DNA of 7,115 nucleotides from Selenomonadaceae bacterium (GCA_017445435.1 JAFSUE010000289.1:1-7115), one strand, 5' to 3'. Shown: positions 1 through 5,455, counted from the first letter of the stretch. Notes: generated from the sequence alone by a model not told the origin. Program-made: numbers and translations.

Positions 1-122
1 TTAGCGACGAAGTTTTAACGGTACAAATTGCTGACGACGTAAATATAAAAATCACACGCGGCGCAGTCGGTACGATTGCCCCAGAAAAAAAAGTTGTTGA
101 TGATGACGACGACGACTTATAA
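1..122 (+). CDS. yajC: Preprotein translocase subunit YajC, C-terminal end only (partial)
   Basis: Reading from base 3, 39 codons run to a TAA at 120-122. The peptide contains DEVLTVQIADDVNIKITRGA followed by VGTI. This matches the end of the small YajC domain, where a beta-rich segment is followed by a basic 'ikitr.ai..i' stretch. YajC is a single-pass inner-membrane protein that associates with SecDF-YidC and the SecYEG translocon; its membrane helix lies upstream of the window. The tail after the domain is short and ends in six aspartates plus leucine, an unusually acidic finish. In many bacteria yajC sits between tgt and secD, but here it is followed by a terminator and an unrelated regulator, so it appears to be the last gene of its operon. 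The identification rests on a short conserved tail and is good but not certain. Confidence 0.75.
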   Translation, partial: SDEVLTVQIADDVNIKITRGAVGTIAPEKKVVDDDDDDL

Positions 123-143
123 AGCTTGAAAAATTTGTAGAAA

Positions 144-175
144 CAAAAAAAGTCCCGCATTAGACGGGATTTTTT
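144..175 (+). terminator. Rho-independent terminator after yajC
   Basis: A short GC stem, TCCCG / CGGGA, encloses a 7-base loop (CATTAGA). A run of A precedes it and a T-tract follows immediately. It lies about 20 bases after the yajC stop codon and separates yajC from the WYL regulator. Confidence 0.8.
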
Positions 176-176
176 A

Positions 177-238
177 TTTAGCGTAGGCAGGATTTACGCG
201 GAAATTATAAAATTAAAACAAAGTAATTTTAGCGTAGG
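177..238 (+). repeat. 11-base direct repeat in the leader of the WYL gene
   Basis: TTTAGCGTAGG occurs at 177-187 and again at 228-238, 51 bases apart, in the untranslated leader between the yajC terminator and the WYL regulator start. An A+T-rich stretch with TATAAAAT (206-213) lies between the copies and could be a -10 box, but no convincing -35 box is correctly spaced. The repeat could be a paired operator, for example for autoregulation by the WYL protein. That is inference only. Confidence 0.4.
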
Positions 239-253
239 AAATTTTTTTGTGAC

Positions 254-260
254 GGGGAGG
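254..260 (+). promoter_or_regulatory. Ribosome binding site that fixes the WYL gene start at 270
   Basis: GGGGAGG lies 9 bases before the ATG at 270. An in-frame GTG at 249 would place this strong site inside the coding region and has no comparable site of its own, so 270 is the preferred start. Confidence 0.8.
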
Positions 261-269
261 GAAATTTTT

Positions 270-1280
270 ATGGCGATAGATTTTGACGACGAAAATATTT
301 TGCGGCTGTTGGACGTGAAAATTTTGCAAATCCTTCAAAAACATTCCGATAGCAAGCACCCTTTGACGCAACAAAAAATTATTGACTACCTCGACACGGA
401 TTTTGACGGCGAATTTTGCGATCGTCGTTCCGTCGGTAAAAATATTCGTTCCCTACAAGCGGCTGGCGTCAACATTAAATCGACTAAGCGCGGCAGTTAC
501 ATTGTACGCGATTTTAGCGAATCGGAATTGCGTATGTTGATTGACAGCGTGCTTTTCTCAAAAAATATTCCTACAGATAAAATTCAAGCGCTAATCGACA
601 AGCTGAAAAATCTTTCCAGCGAACATTTCAGCGCGAAGGTTAAACACATTATTAACTTGCCGCGTCTGCCACATTCAGACAACGCGCAGGTTATGTCTTC
701 GCTCGATATTCTTAACGATGCCATTCATTTTAAGAAAAAAATTTCATTTATCTACAATCGCTACGGTAAAGATTTAAAGTTGCACCCGCGCAAAAAGACG
801 CCGTACAAAGTTAGCCCGTACCAAATGGCGGCGACTAATGGCTTTTACTACCTCATAGCAAATACTGATGGCTACGATAATATTTCGCACTACAGAATTG
901 ACCGTATGACGGAAGTTAAAATGTTGGACGAATCTGCGCGGGATAATCGCGACCAACGCCATAAGATTGAAGGTTGCGTCGGCGGCTTGAACTTGCCAGA
1001 ACATATGGCGCAAAGTATTTATATGTTCGGCGGCAAAAGTATTTGGGTGAAGTTTTGGGCTAAAGAATTTATGATTGATACGCTTGTTGATATGTTTGGC
1101 AAGACGTTTAGAATTTTGCAGGAGGACGGCGACAGACTTTTAATCGAAGTTAAAGTTAATGAAACGGCGATTAAGTATTGGCTAATGCAGTACGGTGAAA
1201 GCGTCGAAGTTATTGCGCCAGCGTCACTTCGTGAAGAAATTCGGCGTACGGCGGAAAACATTATGAAGATTCATAGTTAG
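270..1280 (+). CDS. WYL-domain transcriptional regulator (winged HTH, WYL, WCX)
   Basis: This 336-residue protein has the layout of the WYL regulator family. Residues about 17-80 form a winged helix-turn-helix: LTQQKIIDYL is a likely helix, a recognition helix lies near DRRSVGKNIRSLQAAGV, and GSYIVRD is the wing. Residues about 145-222 form the WYL domain, with basic HPRKK, then VSPYQMAATNGFYYLIA, then ISHYRIDRM, matching the family pattern 'P..l...ngryYLia...r.yridrI'. Residues about 258-334 fit the C-terminal WCX extension (IWVKFWAKEF, LLIEVKV, YGESVEVIAP, LREEI). WYL proteins are cytoplasmic DNA-binding regulators that sense nucleic acid or nucleotide ligands; the ligand here is unknown. 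An ATG at 270 with a strong ribosome site is chosen over the GTG at 249. The FtsZ-like gene starts 82 bases downstream on the same strand and may be co-transcribed. Confidence 0.88.
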   Translation: MAIDFDDENILRLLDVKILQILQKHSDSKHPLTQQKIIDYLDTDFDGEFCDRRSVGKNIRSLQAAGVNIKSTKRGSYIVRDFSESELRMLIDSVLFSKNIPTDKIQALIDKLKNLSSEHFSAKVKHIINLPRLPHSDNAQVMSSLDILNDAIHFKKKISFIYNRYGKDLKLHPRKKTPYKVSPYQMAATNGFYYLIANTDGYDNISHYRIDRMTEVKMLDESARDNRDQRHKIEGCVGGLNLPEHMAQSIYMFGGKSIWVKFWAKEFMIDTLVDMFGKTFRILQEDGDRLLIEVKVNETAIKYWLMQYGESVEVIAPASLREEIRRTAENIMKIHS

Positions 1281-1310
1281 ATTTTAGGGGGTATGAGGTA
1301 GGATTTTTTC

Positions 1311-1343
1311 ACTACTAACTACTGACTACTAACTACTAACTAA
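1311..1343 (+). repeat. Tandem 7-base repeat ACTACTA (4.7 copies)
   Basis: Four units, ACTACTA, ACTACTG, ACTACTA and ACTACTA, are followed by the partial unit ACTAA. The array fills the gap between the WYL gene and the FtsZ-like gene and ends just before the latter's ribosome site. The same heptamer family occurs on the - strand at 5654-5686, also upstream of a gene (nrdD). As the period is not a multiple of three, the array places stop codons in every frame. Confidence 0.95.
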
Positions 1344-1347
1344 AAAG

Positions 1348-1354
1348 AAAGGGG
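1348..1354 (+). promoter_or_regulatory. Ribosome binding site supporting a TTG start
   Basis: AAAGGGG lies 8 bases before the TTG at 1363. No ATG or GTG nearby fits the reading frame, so this site is what supports the TTG start of the FtsZ-like gene. Confidence 0.75.
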
Positions 1355-1362
1355 AAATTATT

Positions 1363-2061
1363 TTGGAAAATAGCAAAGTTAAAATTTCTGCGGTTATCAT
1401 TGGGAGCATTAATATTGACGTTGACACGCTGAAAAAGATTGAAGGCATTGAACTTTTCAAAGTCACGGATAGAAAATCTTGTGAAGAAATTGTCAACCGC
1501 GTATCAAGTGACGATTTAGTTTTCATCATTTCGGATGGGCGCGAAGTTTATTACGCAGAAAAATTTTTCTCACGCCTTCCCGCGTTGAAAATTTTCTTGG
1601 TGACTGAAGCTCAAGCCGCCGCAAATAAAAATCTGCGTGATGTGATTATCCAACTGCCTGCGCAGAATTTTAACGAAAAGATTTTTGAAGTTGCCAACGC
1701 CTTCAACGATGTATTGAACGTGGAAGGGCTTGTAGCTTTAGACTTCACTGACATTCAATCGCTTTTCAAAAATTCGGGTAAAGCTATATCTAATATTGGC
1801 GTGGCGACTGGTGAAAATGCCGCTGAAAATGCCGTACAAAATGTGCTTGAAGGTCACGACGATATTAAATCTGCGCGGTCAATTTTGATGAACTTTAAAG
1901 GGTCGAATAAATCGGTTTCGATAGATAACATTAAAGCGGCGACGAAAAAAATTAAATCGTCGGTACGTGAAGACGCTAAATTTACTTTTGGCATAACGAT
2001 TGACGAATCATTTGGCGACAAAGTGAAAGTTGCCGTTATCGCTGGAAAATTTCTTGGCTAA
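1363..2061 (+). CDS. FtsZ-like protein with degenerate GTPase domain and intact C-terminal domain
   Basis: The protein has 232 residues; canonical FtsZ has roughly 350-400. Residues about 121-231 are recognisably the FtsZ C-terminal domain: EGLVALDFTDI (T7 loop), SGKAISNIGVATGENAAENA, ARSILMNFKG, and FTFGITIDESFGDKVKVAVIA. In the T7 loop both acidic residues (D127 and D130, equivalent to E. coli D209 and D212) are kept, while the asparagine is replaced by A125. Residues 1-120 align only loosely with the GTPase domain: VIIGSIN sits where the glycine-rich T1 loop belongs, FKVTD resembles FIAVNTD, and VFIISDGREVYYA replaces VFVTAGMGGGTGTGAA. No tubulin/FtsZ signature remains, so GTP binding is unlikely. 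The C-terminal linker and the tail peptide that binds FtsA are also missing. The frame is open throughout and the conserved core is intact, arguing for a functional protein. Capping or modulating true FtsZ filaments is an inference. Confidence 0.82.
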   Translation: MENSKVKISAVIIGSINIDVDTLKKIEGIELFKVTDRKSCEEIVNRVSSDDLVFIISDGREVYYAEKFFSRLPALKIFLVTEAQAAANKNLRDVIIQLPAQNFNEKIFEVANAFNDVLNVEGLVALDFTDIQSLFKNSGKAISNIGVATGENAAENAVQNVLEGHDDIKSARSILMNFKGSNKSVSIDNIKAATKKIKSSVREDAKFTFGITIDESFGDKVKVAVIAGKFLG

Positions 2062-2085
2062 AAATTTTATCTGCTAATTAAGCGT

Positions 2086-2769
2086 CTACCTTTCGTAAGT
2101 GCCGCGCAGTTCGTCACGGACAATTTTTCCTTCGACAAGGGCAATAACTCTTTTTCGCATACGGTCGACAATCGTTTTATCGTGAGTAGCCATAACAATC
2201 GTTGTACCAGTAGCGTTGATTCGGCGGAAGATGTCCATAATATCGCGGCTAGTATCGGGATCAAGGTTGCCAGTTGGTTCGTCGGCAATGACAATGCGCG
2301 GGTCGTTTACGATAGCGCGAGCAATGGCTACGCGTTGCTGTTCGCCGCCTGACAGTTGGTCGGGGAAGTGTTTGTACTTGTCACTAAGTCCAACAATATC
2401 AAGTACGGCGTTTACAGTACGTTGCATTAATCGGCGTGGCGCCTCAATAACTTGCATTGCGAAGGCAACATTTTCATAAACAGTTTTATCGGGCAAAAGT
2501 CGATAATCTTGAAAAATTACGCCAAGTGAACGGCGCAGGTACGGAACTTCATTTTGTTTAAGTTTGACGACGTTTTTTCCATTTACGATAATTTCGCCAG
2601 ACGTTGCAAGTTCTTCCCGCATTAAAAGTTTCATTAGTGTTGACTTGCCAGAGCCAGACGCGCCAACTATGAAAACAAATTCGCCTTCGTCAATGTCAAG
2701 GCTGATATTATCTAATGCGGTTACGTTATTTTGTTCATAAATTTTCGTGACATTTTTTAAATGAATCAT
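2086..2769 (-). CDS. ftsE: Cell division ATP-binding protein FtsE
   Basis: This 227-residue ABC ATPase has every nucleotide-binding motif: Walker A GASGSGKST (about 36-44), Q-loop VIFQDYRLL, signature LSGGEQQRVAIARA, Walker B IVIADEPTGNLD, and H-loop ATHD. The opening MIHLKNVTKIYEQNNVTALD and the VIFQDYRLLPDKTVYENVAF segment are typical of FtsE rather than LolD or MacB. FtsE works with the membrane protein FtsX to control cell-wall hydrolases at the division site or in sporulation. FtsX is normally encoded directly downstream, yet here the gene ends 24 bases from the end of the convergent FtsZ-like gene and no ftsX is visible. The ATG at 2769 matches the usual family start, but no Shine-Dalgarno site precedes it; TAATGCG heptamers begin 3 bases upstream instead. 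Confidence 0.9.
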   Translation of the reverse strand: MIHLKNVTKIYEQNNVTALDNISLDIDEGEFVFIVGASGSGKSTLMKLLMREELATSGEIIVNGKNVVKLKQNEVPYLRRSLGVIFQDYRLLPDKTVYENVAFAMQVIEAPRRLMQRTVNAVLDIVGLSDKYKHFPDQLSGGEQQRVAIARAIVNDPRIVIADEPTGNLDPDTSRDIMDIFRRINATGTTIVMATHDKTIVDRMRKRVIALVEGKIVRDELRGTYER

Positions 2770-2772
2770 CGT

Positions 2773-2793
2773 TAATGCGTAATGCGTAGCGCG
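2773..2793 (+). repeat. Tandem 7-base repeat TAATGCG abutting the ftsE start
   Basis: Two exact TAATGCG units (2773-2779, 2780-2786) are followed by a degenerate unit, TAGCGCG. The array begins 3 bases from the ftsE start codon, occupying the position of its ribosome binding site. The same heptamer appears at 5692-5716 in the opposite orientation. Confidence 0.75.
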
Positions 2794-2845
2794 TCCATTA
2801 GGGTTTGTTTGTAAACTTAACTTGAATTAATTTTTATTTTATAAA

Positions 2846-2875
2846 CTACTTTTTCTTTTTGAAAAGAAAAAGTAG
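2846..2875. repeat. Perfect 14-base inverted repeat, half-copied elsewhere
   Basis: The left arm CTACTTTTTCTTTT (2846-2859) and right arm AAAAGAAAAAGTAG (2862-2875) are separated by only two bases. The left arm with three flanking A's (17 bases) recurs at 5628-5644 without the right arm. It lies between the feoA-like remnant and ftsE. It has a homopurine/homopyrimidine character and no GC clamp, so it is not a good Rho-independent terminator. A small dispersed palindromic element is more likely. Confidence 0.7.
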
Positions 2876-2911
2876 CAAAAAGAAAACATTGCGGCATTTG
2901 TGCGCCCACGA

Positions 2912-3041
2912 TTAACTTTTTAGCAGTTTAAACGTTTCACCGCGTCCCATTTGTTGCGACAATCCAAAGTTACAGAGGCGCTTGGAAATGCCGCTGATTT
3001 CCTTAATTTTACCAACAATCCCTAAATGTAACAGTGCGCAT
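2912..3041 (-). pseudogene. FeoA-like ferrous iron transport gene, frameshifted and truncated
   Basis: An ATG at 3041 follows an excellent ribosome site (AAAGGAG, 3049-3055, 7 bases away), but its frame stops after ten codons (MRTVTFRDCW). Shifting by one base after the third codon gives a 39-codon frame ending in TAA at 2912-2914, which reads LHLGIVGKIKEISGISKRLC and then NFGLSQQMGRGETFKLLKS. The pattern 'G..GkI..I.G....kRL...Gl..GetfkLlk' resembles the start of FeoA, the small SH3-like cytoplasmic partner of the FeoB iron transporter. The usual second half (around 'aPlgdP' and 'R') is missing. The total of 130 bases is not a multiple of three, consistent with a single-base indel. No feoB lies nearby. 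The family call rests on a short weak match, and the piece could instead be an unrelated small peptide. Confidence 0.45.
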
Positions 3042-3048
3042 TATTACG

Positions 3049-3055
3049 CTCCTTT
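3049..3055 (-). promoter_or_regulatory. Ribosome binding site of the feoA-like remnant
   Basis: AAAGGAG on the - strand lies 7 bases before the ATG at 3041. It is one of the best ribosome sites in the window, although the frame it serves is broken after ten codons. Confidence 0.6.
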
Positions 3056-3071
3056 CTATGATTTTGGAAAA

Positions 3072-3100
3072 AGTTTAATTATTTCAATTTGAAAAGTCAA
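3072..3100 (-). promoter_or_regulatory. Promoter with palindromic operator upstream of the feoA-like remnant
   Basis: On the - strand a -35 box TTGACT (3100-3095) and a -10 box TAAACT (3077-3072) are separated by exactly 17 bases. Within the spacer lies a perfect 13-base palindrome (3082-3094; TTTCAA, a central base, TTGAAA). A palindrome between -35 and -10 is a classic repressor position. Given the feoA-like gene downstream, an iron- or manganese-responsive repressor is possible, but the palindrome does not clearly match the Fur consensus. Confidence 0.55.
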
Positions 3101-3153
3101 GCGGCGTATCGTACCGATTAATTTTGCGCTAAGATAACGCTTTCATATTTCGC

Positions 3154-3188
3154 AAAAAAAAATTCCCGTTGGTTTAAACCTTCGGGAA
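3154..3188 (-). terminator. Rho-independent terminator of nrdD
   Basis: On the - strand, 26 bases after the nrdD stop codon, TTCCCG / CGGGAA encloses an inner palindrome GGTTTAAACC, forming a nested hairpin. It is followed by nine consecutive T. T-rich sequence also flanks the + side, so it may work in both directions. It ends the nrdD transcript before the feoA-like remnant and ftsE, which therefore need their own promoters. Confidence 0.85.
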
Positions 3189-3213
3189 ATTTTTATAGAT
3201 TGAAGTTTACGTA

Positions 3214-5397
3214 CTACTTCATTCTGTCAATATGGAAAGTGCCGCGCGTAATTTCTTTACGGTGACAATGTGGACATTCATTTTGAATAATGCCAGTGTA
3301 ACCGCAGACAGGATCGCGATCGACAGGATGATTGATTGAGAAGTAGCCCATATCGGCATCGTGCATAGCGCGGACGACGGCTTCAAAGGCTGAAAGATTT
3401 TTTGTAGGGTCGCCGTCCATTTCAATGTAGGCAATATGCCCAGCGTTGCAAAGTGCGTGGTATGGCGCTTCAATTCTAATTTTGTCGTGAGCGCAAATTG
3501 GAAAGTAAACTGGCACGTGGCTAGAATTAGTCATATAATCGCGGTCAGTCACACCTTTAATTAAGCCGTACTTTTTACGATTAGCGCGTTGGAACTGTCC
3601 AGCGGTAGATTCAGCGGGAGTTCCAAACGCCGTCCAATTTCGCGTTTCCAATTTAGCGTATTCGTCGGTACGTTCGCGAAGGTGCTTGACGATTTTTAAG
3701 CCAAGTTCCTGCGCGGCGTCACTTTGACCGTGATGTTTGCCGATAAGCGCTACAAGACATTCAGCCAAGCCGCAAAAGCCGATTGAGTAGCTAGCGTGTT
3801 TCAAAACGTCTTTAATCTTGTCAGTAGGTTTAAGCTTGTCAGAATCAAGCCAGACGCCTTGCCCCATAAGGAAGGGGAAGTTGTAAACGCGCTTTTCTTC
3901 AATCGTTTTAAGACGGAAAAGTAAGTAGTCGTGGCAAACTGTAATATATTTATCATAAAGGCGGAAAAATTCGTCAAGGTCGCCTTTCGATTCAAGCGCA
4001 AGTTTAGGAAGATTGATTGTGACGAAGGCGAAATTTCCACGTGAACCAGATTGTTCAGGACCGTTGAGATTGGACATTACACGAGTTCTACAACCCATTG
4101 TAGCCACAACGGAATTATAATCACCTTCCTTATAATATTGCAAATTGTACGGCGCGTCTATATTAAGGAAATTCGGAAAGAGACGTTTAGCGCTTACTTT
4201 GCAAGCTTGTCTAAATAAATCATAGTTGGGATCGTGAATGTTATAATTGACGCCAGCTTTAAGTTGGAAAACGGAAATGGGGAAAATCGGCGTTTCGCCA
4301 TTTCCTAAACCAGCTTCCGTAGCGTTCAACACTTCACGAATAACCAATCTTCCTTCGGGACTTGTATCCATTCCATAATTTATTGATGAAAAGGGTACCT
4401 GCGCTCCTGCTCGGGAATGGAGCGTATTAAAATTGAAAATCAGAGCTTCCATTGCTTGATGAGTTTCTTCTTCAACGTCCCTACAAGCTGATTTATAAAT
4501 TTTTTCGGCAAGTTCCTTTGAGCCGACAACTTTAGTTAAATTTTCTACTGCGGCAGAATTTATGCCTTCGGAATAAGTGCAAACATTAAGGTCAATTTCC
4601 GCAGTAGGTTCAACGTCGCAAAATTCGGCGGCACGTTTTACCGCAAGTTTTATCGCCTTCCTAAAAGATTTTCTTACACCTTCAGCCATAGCATAATCAA
4701 ATGCGTTTATGCTTTGCCCCCCGAATTGATCATTTTGGTTGCTTTGAATGGCTATGCAAGCCAACGCCGAATAGGCGCGAATGGAATTTGGCTCGCGTAA
4801 GAATCCGTGACCTGTTGAAAATCCTCCGTGAAAAAGTTTCAACAAGTCAATTTGGCAGCAGTTTAAAGTTATCAGACTGAAATCTTTGTCGTGGATGTGA
4901 ATCCAGTTTTCTTTATCTGCCACTGCAAATTCTTCTGGCAAAACGTAATTGTCGACGAAGGATTTTGAACCTTCCGTGCCAAGTTTAAGCATAATTCCCA
5001 TTGACGCATCGGAATTTATATTGGCATTATCGCGTTTGAAGTCTACGTCAGCCGAATCAGTGAAGAAAATATCTTTGTACGTATCCATCAAATTTTTTTG
5101 CGCGTCACGCCTTTGAGCGTGTTTGTAGCGATAGACAATGTACTGTTTTGCAACGTCAAAAAAACCGTGACTCATTAGCGCCTGTTCCACAATGTTTTGA
5201 ATTTCTTCGACGCCAATTCCGTCACGATCTGAAATTTCACGCTCAACAGAATTTGTCACGCGTTCAATGTCGTCCGCACTAAGTTTATCGCTTGCAGTGC
5301 TTGCGTCACGATTCGCGCCAGCTATGGCATTAAAAATTTTTCTGCGGTCATAAACAACGCTGTTGCCTGACCGCTTCGTTACTGTCTTTAACTTCAT
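3214..5397 (-). CDS. nrdD: Anaerobic (class III) ribonucleoside-triphosphate reductase, lacking the C-terminal glycyl-radical segment
   Basis: NrdD makes deoxyribonucleotides without oxygen, using a glycyl radical installed by the activase NrdG. This 727-residue protein has an N-terminal ATP-cone (about 3-92; KRSGNSVVYDRRKIFNAI). The long catalytic body follows, with active-site region cysteines in LNCCQIDL (C180/C181) and MGCRTRV (C436), then SRGNFAFVTINLP and SINHPVDRDPVCGYTGII. Zinc-ligand cysteines C698, C708 and C711 are present. The protein then stops at FHIDRMK. In the family the radical-bearing 'R..GYL.G' motif follows this point; it is absent here, and no frame before the terminator encodes it. 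No nrdG is adjacent. The start is ATG 5397, with AAAGGGGAG 9 bases upstream; an upstream extension to 5484 covers the promoter and resembles nothing. The family call is secure. The protein is probably inactive alone unless a glycyl-radical partner acts in trans. Confidence 0.93.
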   Translation of the reverse strand: MKLKTVTKRSGNSVVYDRRKIFNAIAGANRDASTASDKLSADDIERVTNSVEREISDRDGIGVEEIQNIVEQALMSHGFFDVAKQYIVYRYKHAQRRDAQKNLMDTYKDIFFTDSADVDFKRDNANINSDASMGIMLKLGTEGSKSFVDNYVLPEEFAVADKENWIHIHDKDFSLITLNCCQIDLLKLFHGGFSTGHGFLREPNSIRAYSALACIAIQSNQNDQFGGQSINAFDYAMAEGVRKSFRKAIKLAVKRAAEFCDVEPTAEIDLNVCTYSEGINSAAVENLTKVVGSKELAEKIYKSACRDVEEETHQAMEALIFNFNTLHSRAGAQVPFSSINYGMDTSPEGRLVIREVLNATEAGLGNGETPIFPISVFQLKAGVNYNIHDPNYDLFRQACKVSAKRLFPNFLNIDAPYNLQYYKEGDYNSVVATMGCRTRVMSNLNGPEQSGSRGNFAFVTINLPKLALESKGDLDEFFRLYDKYITVCHDYLLFRLKTIEEKRVYNFPFLMGQGVWLDSDKLKPTDKIKDVLKHASYSIGFCGLAECLVALIGKHHGQSDAAQELGLKIVKHLRERTDEYAKLETRNWTAFGTPAESTAGQFQRANRKKYGLIKGVTDRDYMTNSSHVPVYFPICAHDKIRIEAPYHALCNAGHIAYIEMDGDPTKNLSAFEAVVRAMHDADMGYFSINHPVDRDPVCGYTGIIQNECPHCHRKEITRGTFHIDRMK

Positions 5398-5406
5398 AAA
5401 TAACCA

Positions 5407-5415
5407 CTCCCCTTT
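5407..5415 (-). promoter_or_regulatory. Ribosome binding site that fixes the nrdD start at 5397
   Basis: AAAGGGGAG on the - strand lies 9 bases before the ATG at 5397. It would be inside the coding region if the in-frame start at 5484 were used. The protein from 5397 begins directly with the ATP-cone. Confidence 0.85.
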
Positions 5416-5455
5416 CAAAAAAAATTCTCTCCCCATTTTGTGGGCAAGTGTCGAT

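Noticed and set aside
249..269. GTG start for the WYL regulator
   Set aside because: The ribosome site GGGGAGG lies after this codon and is ideally spaced for the ATG at 270.
774..1261. Minus-strand frames opposite the WYL gene (774-1013, 1019-1261)
   Set aside because: They overlap a well-supported gene on the other strand, have no ribosome sites, and their peptides show no recognisable pattern.
1311..1343. CRISPR-like array
   Set aside because: The units are 7 bases and directly adjacent with no spacers, so this is a simple tandem repeat.
1363..1722. The FtsZ-like gene as a frameshifted fragment of a normal ftsZ
   Set aside because: The upstream half is a continuous open frame with its own ribosome site and loosely tracks the GTPase domain order with compact loops. 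I saw no GGGTGTG-type motif in the other frames, so a simple indel does not explain it.
2062..2085. Bidirectional terminator between the FtsZ-like gene and ftsE
   Set aside because: The 24 bases include A/T runs but no GC stem, so no terminator can be supported.
3289..3305. CGYTG at NrdD residues 698-702 as the radical glycine site
   Set aside because: This segment precedes the CPHC zinc cysteines and matches the first zinc-site region (CGFTG in E. coli). The radical motif belongs after the second cysteine pair.
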